A stretch of DNA of 13,536 nt from Actinomycetota bacterium (GTDB lineage Bacteria; Actinomycetota; Actinomycetes; S36-B12; CAIYMF01), in NCBI GenBank assembly GCA_009699025.1, contig WLOZ01000020.1, positions 1 to 13,536 of the forward strand, given 5' to 3'. Every line of letters begins with the position of its first letter. Within the stretch, counting starts at the first letter, position 1. Of this stretch, positions 1 to 6,164 are shown piece by piece. The position numbers were made by a program, and so were the translations under genes. The notes below the pieces were generated by a model. That model saw only the letters and a program-made list of their open reading frames with translations. It ran no database searches and was not told where the DNA came from.

Positions 1-729
1 GACGTACCCCACTCGCCAGCCCGTCATCGCGTAGGTCTTCGAGAAGGTGAAGATGCTGATCACTCGGTCGTCACCGCCGAGGCTGGCGGTGCTGACACTG
101 GGACCGCCAAACACCAACTGGTCGTAGGCCTCGTCGGAGATAACCCACAAGTCATGTCGTTCCGCGATCTCGAGTACCTGCCGCAACGTGTTGGCAGACT
201 CGACGCCACCCGTGGGGTTGCTCGGCGAATTCACCAGAATCGCTCGCGTGCGGGGGGTGATCGATGCCTCAATCGAATCGATGTCGATGCTCCACCCGTC
301 GTCGGGCCGCAACTGGTAGGCGACCGGTTGGGCATTGAGAACATGAACCATGGCCGCATAGTTTGACCAGCCTGGGTCGGGGATCAGCAGTTCGTCACCG
401 GGGTCGAGCAGCACCATCAGTGTGGTGTACAGCCCGCCGCAGGCGCCGGTTGTGATGCAGACGCGATCTGCTCCCACCTCGATTTCGTTGACGCGGCCGA
501 GCTTGGCGGCAACTGCTTCGCGCAGTGACAGCAACCCGTCACCAGGTGAGTATCCGGTGCCCCCCGAGTGCGCAGCTGCTGCCGCCGCATCGATGATGTG
601 CCCGGGCGTGGTGAAGTTGGGATCACCGTTGATGAGCATCACCGAGTTCTCGACATCCCGCGCGTGCTCGAGCATTCTGCGGATTCCGGAGTGAGGGGTG
701 TCGAGCACCCAGGGCCGCACGTGCGGCAT
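1..729 (-). CDS. Class I/II PLP-dependent aminotransferase, partial (C-terminus beyond left edge)
   Basis: This is an aminotransferase of the AspC/class I fold, expected to move an amino group between an amino acid or amine and a 2-oxo acid in the cytoplasm. The window holds the first 243 residues. Visible family marks are NGDPNFTTP near residues 34-42, the SNPTGG turn with Asn171, the DEAYD motif with Asp199 (pairs with the pyridine nitrogen) and Tyr202, and FSKTYAMTGWRVGY with Lys231 as the PLP Schiff-base lysine. The C-terminal small domain, with the carboxylate-binding Arg, lies off the edge. The ATG at 729 is one base beyond the TGA of the EthD-like gene (TGACATG), so translation is probably coupled; the ribosome site is weak. 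Substrate is unknown. The neighbours suggest it serves the same catabolic route as the divergent operon. The family assignment is firm; any specific substrate is not. Confidence 0.93.
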   Translation of the reverse strand, partial: MPHVRPWVLDTPHSGIRRMLEHARDVENSVMLINGDPNFTTPGHIIDAAAAAAHSGGTGYSPGDGLLSLREAVAAKLGRVNEIEVGADRVCITTGACGGLYTTLMVLLDPGDELLIPDPGWSNYAAMVHVLNAQPVAYQLRPDDGWSIDIDSIEASITPRTRAILVNSPSNPTGGVESANTLRQVLEIAERHDLWVISDEAYDQLVFGGPSVSTASLGGDDRVISIFTFSKTYAMTGWRVGYV

Positions 730-730
730 G

Positions 731-1429
731 TCAGAGATCCAAGGTTCCGAGGCCAGTGGCCGGCGGCTCGATGATGACCGACTCGGTCATGAGCCAGAAG
801 GCCACGCCCGTGGTCATCGCGTAGTTGCTGACATCGGCCCATGCGGCTTGGGCAGGCTCGGTCGACTGCGCGTCGTCGAAGGCCTGCTCGTTGACGTACC
901 ACTGCTCGATGATGGCGTCGGCTGCTTCCTCGCCGATGCGTCCCTGACGCACACGCGACACCGTGTAGCCACCCACGCCGGGCACGTTTCGTCCAATGGG
1001 TGCGTGCACGGTGGTCCAGTACTCGAAGAACGCGTCGGGCTCGAAGTCAGCTCGACGAATGGCCGTTCCGGCGAGCTTGATGCTCCAGCGAGATCCGGGG
1101 CGCGCGTAGTCGAGCACCTGTCTGAGGATGATCACCGAGCACGTGGCGGTGGTCACGGTCAGGGCTCGGCCCTCGCGTGCTGCCGAGGGAATGATGATGT
1201 CGAGCAGGGCATCGGCATCGGGAGCCTCAGCCCAGATCTCCACCAATGCCAACAGTGGGTCGGTGTCGGCGAAGGGCCTGATCACTCGGGAGACGACGAG
1301 GCCTGCAATACCTGGTTGCGTGGCAGCCAGCGTTCGGCATCCTGCGTCGATCTCCGGCCACACGGCATCGCGCTGCTGCTGATCGGCAGCTCCTGAGGCC
1401 GACCGCACCAGTGCTACCACTTTGTCCAC
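731..1429 (-). CDS. EthD-domain protein with two ferredoxin-like halves, 232 aa
   Basis: This is a predicted EthD/dimeric alpha-beta barrel protein. The second half carries the EthD hallmark F-F-E-Y-W-x3-H-A-P-I at residues 134-145, followed by a PGVGGYTVSRV strand and a QWYVNEQAFDDA segment. The first half begins with the typical strand DKVVALVRS and looks like a degenerate copy of the same fold that lacks the FxxYWxxxHxP motif, so one chain may form a pseudo-dimer. The frame stays open upstream as far as 1828, but that extension has no family character and runs over the end of the gntR gene. I chose the GTG at 1429 because homologues start directly at the first beta strand, and a purine-rich stretch (AAGGGA) lies upstream. 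The first EthD protein described is linked to ether degradation, but the biochemical role of the family is generally unclear. It is followed after one base by the aminotransferase. Function here is unknown. Confidence 0.8.
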   Translation of the reverse strand: MDKVVALVRSASGAADQQQRDAVWPEIDAGCRTLAATQPGIAGLVVSRVIRPFADTDPLLALVEIWAEAPDADALLDIIIPSAAREGRALTVTTATCSVIILRQVLDYARPGSRWSIKLAGTAIRRADFEPDAFFEYWTTVHAPIGRNVPGVGGYTVSRVRQGRIGEEAADAIIEQWYVNEQAFDDAQSTEPAQAAWADVSNYAMTTGVAFWLMTESVIIEPPATGLGTLDL

Positions 1430-1462
1430 GCGACCCACCGTCCCTTGGCTTTGGTTGCCGCA

Positions 1463-1491
1463 AGGGTAATGGGAGAGGCGTGTCGTGTCCA
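1463..1491 (-). promoter_or_regulatory. Candidate promoter for the EthD/aminotransferase pair
   Basis: Read on the minus strand, TGGACA (1491-1486) and TACCCT (1468-1463) are separated by 17 bases. Both match sigma-70-type boxes at the key positions. The predicted start lies about 27 bases before the GTG at 1429. The pair could therefore be expressed independently of gntR, although read-through from gntR is also possible because no terminator is visible in 1430-1587. Confidence 0.4.
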
Positions 1492-1492
1492 G

Positions 1493-1508
1493 AGAATCTC
1501 GAGATTCT
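1493..1508. promoter_or_regulatory. Perfect 16-bp palindrome, likely operator
   Basis: AGAATCTC is followed directly by its exact reverse complement GAGATTCT, with no spacer. The palindrome lies one base upstream of the candidate -35 box of the EthD/aminotransferase pair, in a 158-base non-coding gap after the gntR stop. A perfect 16-bp symmetry next to a -35 is what a dimeric regulator site looks like. The adjacent GntR-family protein is the obvious candidate binder, but this is inference. Confidence 0.5.
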
Positions 1509-1587
1509 TGTGGAATATCGTGATAGAAAGTTCGCTGCGTTCGCAGGTCGTGTGGCCGGCTCGGCGCTCTCCCCCTCTGAGGCGGCG

Positions 1588-2262
1588 TCAGGGGAAGCTT
1601 GTTGAGTTCCGCTCGTTGAGCACCAGAGCTGGCGTCAGCTGGATGTGTGCTCGCAGCTCGGCCGCGGCGCCGTCGGAATCGCGCGCCACCGACAGGTCGC
1701 ACAGCCGACGATGGTTGGCCAGATGGTCCTGGGGCGTCATGTCGCCTAGCCGGTCGGACCACTGTCGGTATACCTCGCCAGCGTCGCGCAGGGATGCCGC
1801 AACACCCTTGAGCCTTGCGTTGGTACACCCTCCGAGCAGCGTGAGATGGAAGCGGGTGTGGACGATCGACCAGGACTCATTGATCTCGCCCTCGGCGTTA
1901 CGCAGCTCGAGCCGGCTGAGTTGGTGGTGGGTGGCCAGCACCTCCGCCTCCCACTCGACAGTCCCGTCAGCGATGGACTTGCGCAGCACAAGAGTCTCGA
2001 CCTCCACCGCCGCCTCGGTGAGCTGAAGCAGGTCATCGAGGTCCACGGACACGACACGCACTCCCCGTTGCGGGGTTGCCACCGCCAAGCCCTGACCGAC
2101 GAGCCGCGGGAGTGCCTCGCGAATGACCCCGCTGCTGAGCCCGTACTCCTGGCTGAGGGCCTCCACTCTCAGCCGCGCCCCGGGCTCGAGTCGACCATGC
2201 AGGATGTCGGAGCGGAGCATCTCAAACGCTTGGTCCGCCCTCGTGGAAGGTGTCTTGGTCAC
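1588..2262 (-). CDS. GntR-family transcriptional regulator, FCD (FadR/VanR-type) subfamily
   Basis: This 224-residue protein has an N-terminal winged helix-turn-helix (roughly residues 5-75, with ILHGRLEPGARLRVEALSQE and GVIREALPRLVGQGL matching the GntR consensus). An all-helical FCD effector domain follows (roughly 85-215). The FCD part contains Asp/His-rich positions such as HTRFH and DHLANH that usually bind a divalent metal and a carboxylate ligand. FCD regulators commonly repress transport and catabolic genes and are released by a pathway acid. The start is the GTG at 2262: no in-frame ATG exists nearby, there is no ribosome site, and a good promoter would start transcription at this codon, so the message is probably leaderless. 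It is transcribed divergently from the importer and enzymes and is the likely local regulator of both directions. Length is normal for the family. Confidence 0.92.
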   Translation of the reverse strand: MTKTPSTRADQAFEMLRSDILHGRLEPGARLRVEALSQEYGLSSGVIREALPRLVGQGLAVATPQRGVRVVSVDLDDLLQLTEAAVEVETLVLRKSIADGTVEWEAEVLATHHQLSRLELRNAEGEINESWSIVHTRFHLTLLGGCTNARLKGVAASLRDAGEVYRQWSDRLGDMTPQDHLANHRRLCDLSVARDSDGAAAELRAHIQLTPALVLNERNSTSFP

Positions 2263-2268
2263 GCCATC

Positions 2269-2297
2269 ATTACAGCGAGATCGTCATTCGGGGTCAA
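2269..2297 (-). promoter_or_regulatory. gntR promoter, predicted leaderless start
   Basis: On the minus strand TTGACC (2297-2292) and TGTAAT (2274-2269) are spaced by 17 bases, close to the sigma-70 consensus. Six bases after the -10 comes the GTG start codon at 2262, where transcription would be expected to begin. Together with the absence of a Shine-Dalgarno sequence this predicts a leaderless mRNA, a frequent arrangement in actinobacteria. Confidence 0.6.
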
Positions 2298-2310
2298 TTT
2301 CCATGAAATT
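2296..2310. promoter_or_regulatory. Inverted repeat overlapping the gntR -35 box
   Basis: AATTTC-CAT-GAAATT is a perfect 6-3-6 inverted repeat that covers the last two bases of the gntR -35 hexamer. Its A/T-rich arms stand out in a G/C-rich region. The position suits autorepression of gntR. It does not match a textbook FCD operator closely, so the binder is inferred from position only. Confidence 0.4.
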
Positions 2311-2370
2311 CAGAGAATCGCTCGCTCCAGCGGGAACTGTCGAGGGATGGCATCACACACGCTGTCACAA

Positions 2371-2395
2371 TCGCGAGAATCCATTGACATCGCGA
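2371..2395. repeat. Two TCGCGA units 19 bp apart in the divergent promoter region
   Basis: TCGCGA occurs at 2371-2376 and 2390-2395. Each unit is itself a palindrome, and ACAAT or CAATGTGA-like flanks appear on both sides. The 19-base centre-to-centre distance is nearly two helical turns, which would place two bound proteins on the same face. This is the only other ordered signal I see in the middle of the 2311-2454 stretch. Confidence 0.25.
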
Positions 2396-2454
2396 CAATG
2401 TGAGCGTTCAATGACGCGGAGGTGAGCCACGACGGATGAATATTCGCCAAGTGC

Positions 2455-2482
2455 TTGACTAGAACAAGCGCTTGTCTATAGG
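2455..2482 (+). promoter_or_regulatory. Main promoter of the plus-strand operon
   Basis: TTGACT (2455-2460) and TATAGG (2477-2482) are separated by 16 bases, close to the sigma-70 consensus. The predicted start near 2489 leaves a leader of about 47 bases before the ATG at 2536. The spacer is almost wholly taken up by the palindrome at 2464-2475, so a repressor bound there would exclude RNA polymerase. Confidence 0.65.
2464..2475. promoter_or_regulatory. Operator-like perfect palindrome ACAAGCGCTTGT in the promoter spacer
   Basis: ACAAGC followed by GCTTGT is a perfect 12-bp palindrome between the -35 and -10 boxes. Its CAAG-NN-CTTG core resembles operators of several actinobacterial TetR-family regulators, for example the published KstR2 motif AnCAAGnnCTTGnT, which it matches except for the last base. 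No TetR gene lies in this window, so the binder is either the local GntR protein or a regulator encoded elsewhere. Confidence 0.6.
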
Positions 2483-2535
2483 TTCAGCGCGAGCTCACAC
2501 AGAGTTCGACATGACTCGGGTGAATGGAGTTGGGG

Positions 2536-4245
2536 ATGGCCGATGACCAGCAAGATCTCCGCAAGAGCCTGAACGATTTCGCTAGCGGGAAGCTATCGCG
2601 CCGAGGATTCCTCACGCGCATGGGTGTTGTAGGAGTCGGAGCGGCAGCTGCTGGGAGCATGCTGGCTGCCTGCTCGAGTGGCAGTGGTAGCGGATCCTCC
2701 ACCTCTGCATCCGCGTCCGCGTCAGCTTCTGCTTCAGCGAGCGCGTCGGCGAGCCAGGCGACTACCCCAGTGGTGGGCGGCGTCTTCAAGGAGGGCTACG
2801 ACAGGTCGCCGACTCCTCCTGACCCGGTTCGCAATGCGTGGGCCGACCCCGACTTCAACGCCTTTTACGAGGCACTGGTGGTGCGTGACCCCCAGGGCAA
2901 TATCGTCCCAGCCCTTGCCAGCAGCTTCGCGAACAATGAGGTGAACTGGACCTTCGACCTGCGAGGCGGGCTCACGTTCCATTCCGGAGCGAAGTGCACA
3001 CCCGAGGTCGTTGTCGAGAACTTCGACCTCTTCCGCGACCCTGCGGTGGGTCAGAACGGAATCTTCTGGACGCCAGTGACCTCGGTCACCAACAAGGGTC
3101 AGACGATCATCTGTGCCACCAGCCATCCGTTCGCTGCCTTCCAGGAGACCATCACCACCGAGTACTCGTACATCCTGAATCCTGCCGCGCACAAGAAGGC
3201 GGGAGACAAGTACGGATCCGAGGTCATCGACGGCACTGGCCCGTTCGAACTTGATTCGTTCGGCACCACGGAGGTGAAGGCGAAGCGGTGGGAGAACTAC
3301 CCCGGGTCAGTCACCCCCTTCTTCTCGAACAAGGGCAAGGCTTACCTCGATGGCATCACCTGGGTGTCGATCACCGAGGGGTCTCAGCGGGCGAACGAGG
3401 TGGAGACGGGCAACGTCGACGCGGTCAAGAACCCACCGCCTCAGGACGTCGAGCGGCTCAAGGGCAATCCTGATCTGGTGGTGCAGGAGTTCCAGGAGCT
3501 CTCGAACTTCTTCCTGTCGGTCAACATCGGCAACAAGGACCTTGGCTTCGATGACCCGAATGTTCGTCAGGCCATTTCGCAGGCCATCGACCGCGAGGGC
3601 ATCGTTCAGTCGATCTTCCTGGGCCATGCTGCTGCCACGTACGGCCCGGTGATGCCTGGCTACATCTGGTACAACCCGGCGGTCGAGCAGTACAACCAGT
3701 ACGACCCCGCTGCGTCCGCCACGCTGCTCGACGCTGCCGGCTGGAAGTTGGGCACGGACGGGATCCGTGAGAAGAACGGCAAGAAGCTGTCGTTCACCAC
3801 GATTCAGCATCCCGACACGGTCGAGCAGCAGGTCATGCAGGCTGTGGTCGAGATGCTCAAGGCCGTCGGAGTCGACATGAAGGCTCAGGTGCTTGATGAC
3901 GCCGCCTTCTACCCCAAGCTCACCCCCGACCTGCCGTCGTACGCGTTCAAGTGGCTGTGGTCGAGCCCCATCGATGTGGTGGCGCTGTTCATCCAGTTCT
4001 ACCAGCCCAAGAGCCCTCAGCTCGATGAGGTCAACGCCGCATTCGCCGAGTGGCAGAAGGCAGCAGATGTCGACGGGCTGAAGAACGCGGCCTACAAGGT
4101 GCAGGAAATCGTTGCCAAGGAGCTCATGATCATCCCGCTCTACACCCCGAACACCATCTGGGTGAACCGCAACAATGTGCTGGGCTGGGCTCCCAACCAG
4201 GCCAACCTGTACCCCTTCTACAACGACGTCTGGCTGGCCAAGTAG
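2536..4245 (+). CDS. ABC transporter substrate-binding lipoprotein, family 5 (peptide/nickel/opine type)
   Basis: This 569-residue protein is the extracytoplasmic receptor of the importer encoded by the next four genes. It has a twin-arginine signal (L-S-R-R-G-F-L at residues 20-26), a hydrophobic stretch, and the lipobox L-A-A-C with Cys46 as the lipid-anchored residue. A low-complexity Gly/Ser then strict Ser-Ala linker runs from 47 to 73, followed by the family-5 binding fold (GGVFKEGYDRSPTPPDPV, LASSF, TFDLRGGLTFHSG, VRQAISQAIDREGIV). I chose the ATG at 2536 because GGAG at 2526-2529 sits six bases before it; an in-frame ATG at 2524 would add four residues but lacks a clear ribosome site. 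Family-5 proteins bind di- and oligopeptides, opines, nickel chelates or other small solutes, so the ligand cannot be read from sequence. Export in folded form through Tat is inferred from the twin arginines. Confidence 0.95.
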   Translation: MADDQQDLRKSLNDFASGKLSRRGFLTRMGVVGVGAAAAGSMLAACSSGSGSGSSTSASASASASASASASASQATTPVVGGVFKEGYDRSPTPPDPVRNAWADPDFNAFYEALVVRDPQGNIVPALASSFANNEVNWTFDLRGGLTFHSGAKCTPEVVVENFDLFRDPAVGQNGIFWTPVTSVTNKGQTIICATSHPFAAFQETITTEYSYILNPAAHKKAGDKYGSEVIDGTGPFELDSFGTTEVKAKRWENYPGSVTPFFSNKGKAYLDGITWVSITEGSQRANEVETGNVDAVKNPPPQDVERLKGNPDLVVQEFQELSNFFLSVNIGNKDLGFDDPNVRQAISQAIDREGIVQSIFLGHAAATYGPVMPGYIWYNPAVEQYNQYDPAASATLLDAAGWKLGTDGIREKNGKKLSFTTIQHPDTVEQQVMQAVVEMLKAVGVDMKAQVLDDAAFYPKLTPDLPSYAFKWLWSSPIDVVALFIQFYQPKSPQLDEVNAAFAEWQKAADVDGLKNAAYKVQEIVAKELMIIPLYTPNTIWVNRNNVLGWAPNQANLYPFYNDVWLAK

Positions 4246-4256
4246 GGCGTGGCCCT
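4244..4256 (+). other. Small hairpin over the receptor-gene stop codon
   Basis: AGGGC-GTG-GCCCT forms a five-pair G/C-rich stem with a three-base loop and includes the last two bases of the TAG stop. No T-run follows, so it is not a classical terminator. In importer operons such a structure can protect the upstream receptor message and so favour receptor over permease. The stem is short, so this could be chance. Confidence 0.3.
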
Positions 4257-4297
4257 CTGAGGCAAAACCACTTTCGAGTAGGAGAAGATCACCGTTG

Positions 4298-4336
4298 ATG
4301 CAGGACCGCGTGGCCGCGCAGATTCGTGAGGGATGA
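4298..4336 (+). CDS. Possible 12-codon leader peptide coupled to the permease gene
   Basis: Between the receptor and permease genes an ATG at 4298 (or a TTG at 4295) opens a tiny frame that ends at 4336, where its TGA overlaps the permease ATG as ATGA. AGGAGA at 4280-4285 is the best ribosome site in the gap; it lies 9 bases from the TTG and 12 from the ATG, but about 47 bases from the permease start. The 12-residue product would be M-Q-D-R-V-A-A-Q-I-R-E-G. It may serve only to bring ribosomes to the permease start. Coding status is uncertain. Confidence 0.25.
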   Translation: MQDRVAAQIREG

Positions 4337-5274
4337 CGTTGGCATACGTTCTCAAGCGAATCGGTTACGCGGTCCTCATCATGTTCCTCGCGTCGCTGGT
4401 TACCTTCGCGGCTCTTCGCATTGCGCCGGGCAGCGCCGTAACCTCGATCCTTGATCCTGCGCGCACTCCACCTGATGTGATCGAGCGCTACAAGGAGGAA
4501 CTCGGGCTCAACCTCCCGATCTGGCAGCAGTACCTGCACTACATGTCAGGAGTCCTGCGCGGTGACTTCGGCACTTCCCTGTTCGACAGGCGTCCAGTCA
4601 TCGACCTCATTGCAGATGCTGCCTTGTACACGGTGGTGCTCGCGATGGCTGCGTTCGTTCTAGCCTTCGGCCTCGGAGTGCCGGCGGGGGTGCTGTCAGC
4701 GCTTCATCGGGGTAGTTGGTTCGACCGCATCGTACGGTGGCTCACAAGCGCACTGATGTCGATCCCGAACTTCGTCTTGGCCCTGCTGCTGGTGGCCATA
4801 CTGGGCGTCAAGTGGAAGCTGCTCCCTGTGTCGGGCGCTAGCGCGCCGATCAACCTCGTCCTGCCAGCCATCGTCCTCGCTGCCGATCCGTGGGCCCTCA
4901 CCACTCGGGTCACGCGTACCGCGGTGGTGGAGCAGCTCGGGGCCGACTTCACTCGAACCCTGCGGGCCCGTGGTGTCCCGCGGCGGAGCATCCACTGGCG
5001 ACACGTTCTTCGCAACGCAATGTCACCGGTGGTGTCACTGGGTTCAGTGCAGATTCGCACCTTGTTGGGGTACACCCTCATCGTCGAAGTGATCTTCCGC
5101 TGGCCTGGGCTCGGATCACAACTCGTTCAGGCGATTCTCAAGCGCGACTACCCCGTGGCCTCCGCGCTTGCCCTGTTGCTGGCCCTCGTCGTCGTCATCG
5201 CCAGTACCGTCGGTGATCTGCTGCTCAGGGCAGTAGACCCGCGGATCAGAAGCAGCAAGGAGGTGGTTGCATAG
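4333..5274 (+). CDS. ABC transporter permease, DppB type
   Basis: This 313-residue membrane protein is the first of two permeases forming the importer channel. An N-terminal membrane segment (YAVLIMFLASLVTFAALRIAPG, about residues 12-33) is followed by the periplasmic LDP...LGLNLPIWQQY...GDFGTSLF region typical of DppB. Five further hydrophobic segments follow, along with the EAA loop (EQLGADFTRTLRARGVPRRSI...HVLRNAM) that contacts the ATPases. An in-frame TGA three bases upstream of the ATG at 4333 rules out a longer form. GAGGG directly abuts that ATG; a TTG at 4339 would have the same GAGGG six bases away and is a credible alternative start, two codons shorter. The stop overlaps the GTG of the next permease by one base. 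Confidence 0.94.
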   Translation: MTLAYVLKRIGYAVLIMFLASLVTFAALRIAPGSAVTSILDPARTPPDVIERYKEELGLNLPIWQQYLHYMSGVLRGDFGTSLFDRRPVIDLIADAALYTVVLAMAAFVLAFGLGVPAGVLSALHRGSWFDRIVRWLTSALMSIPNFVLALLLVAILGVKWKLLPVSGASAPINLVLPAIVLAADPWALTTRVTRTAVVEQLGADFTRTLRARGVPRRSIHWRHVLRNAMSPVVSLGSVQIRTLLGYTLIVEVIFRWPGLGSQLVQAILKRDYPVASALALLLALVVVIASTVGDLLLRAVDPRIRSSKEVVA

Positions 5275-6164
5275 TGGGCACGACACTGGTGACAACGGCA
5301 GTTGACGTGCCTGCTTCGCGGCGCAAGCGCCGTCGTGTTGGCGGAATGACTATCTCCGCATGGGTCGGATTGGCAACGTTGGCCGTGGCAGCGATCGCGG
5401 GACTCATCGTGCTCCTGGTCCCTTCACTGCGTCACCTCTGGACGGCGCAGGACCTGCGCTCGACCTTCCTAGGACCTCTGAGCCCCGGACACCCTCTGGG
5501 CACGGACAATCTGGGCCGGGACCTGCTGTGGCGCACGCTCGCCGGGCTTGGTGTGTCAGTCGGTGTCGGTGTCGGTGTCGCGCTCCTCGCCGTCAGCCTC
5601 GGATTGATGGTGGGAATCGTTGGTGGCTTCTTCGGTCGAGCCGCAGACGTGGCGACCAACATTGTCATCGATGTCACCTGGGCCTTCCCCGCAATTCTCT
5701 TGGCGGTCCTCTTCGCCGGGTGGCTCGGGCCGGGCCTGCTCACGGTGGTGCTGGCGCTTGCCCTCACCGAGTGGGCGGGCTTCTCACGCATCATCCGTGG
5801 CGAGGTGCTGTCGCTGCGTGAACGCGATTACGTTTCGGCTGCCCGCGTCCTTGGCAGGGGAAGAGTGGCGATCAGCGTGCGCCACTTCGTGCCGAATCTC
5901 ATGCCTGTCACGCTGGTGCTTGCCGTCTACTTCGTGGCGGGAGCCATCGTGGCCGAGGCGGGCCTGTCATTTCTCGGGATCGGCGCTCAGCCTCCCACGC
6001 CGAGCCTGGGCTCAGCGCTCGCGCAGGGTCGTGACTACCTCACGCGCACCTGGTGGCCCGTCATCCTTGCGGGCGGAGTGCTGACGCTGACCGTGCTGCT
6101 GCTCAACAGCGTGAGCGACCAATTGCGTGAGCACTTCGACCCGCGAATCGGGAGGCGTCGATGA
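5274..6164 (+). CDS. ABC transporter permease, DppC type
   Basis: This 296-residue second permease of the family-5 importer starts with a basic cytoplasmic tail (RRKRRR), then a first membrane segment near residues 29-49. The DppC signature HPLGTDNLGRDLLWRTLAGLG follows, then several membrane helices, the EAA loop (RGEVLSLRERDYVSAARVLG...HFVPNLMP), and the conserved AEAGLSFLGIGAQPPTPSLG and DQLREHFDPR end. The GTG start at 5274 overlaps the previous TAG by one base and is preceded by a strong AAGGAGGT site (5257-5264) nine bases away. Its own TGA overlaps the ATG of the first ATPase. It should pair with the upstream DppB-type permease in a heterodimer. Confidence 0.95.
   Translation: MGTTLVTTAVDVPASRRKRRRVGGMTISAWVGLATLAVAAIAGLIVLLVPSLRHLWTAQDLRSTFLGPLSPGHPLGTDNLGRDLLWRTLAGLGVSVGVGVGVALLAVSLGLMVGIVGGFFGRAADVATNIVIDVTWAFPAILLAVLFAGWLGPGLLTVVLALALTEWAGFSRIIRGEVLSLRERDYVSAARVLGRGRVAISVRHFVPNLMPVTLVLAVYFVAGAIVAEAGLSFLGIGAQPPTPSLGSALAQGRDYLTRTWWPVILAGGVLTLTVLLLNSVSDQLREHFDPRIGRRR

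Noticed and set aside
698..1396. A 232-codon plus-strand frame opposite the EthD gene
   Set aside because: It is antisense to the EthD gene with intact family motifs; its composition is rich in Gly, Arg, Asp and His, as expected of a shadow frame.
731..1828. A 365-residue version of the EthD protein starting at 1828 on the minus strand
   Set aside because: The extra 133 residues overlap the 3' part of the gntR gene on the same strand, are Arg/Pro-rich without family character, and pass through the candidate promoter and palindrome.
2361..2406. A CRP-type TGTGA-N6-TCACA site in the divergent promoter region
   Set aside because: The TCACA and TGTGA elements occur in the opposite order and with the wrong spacing.
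3307..4539. A long open frame (410 codons) opposite the receptor and permease genes
   Set aside because: It is antisense to two well-supported genes and has no recognisable domain; such frames are common opposite G/C-rich coding sequence.
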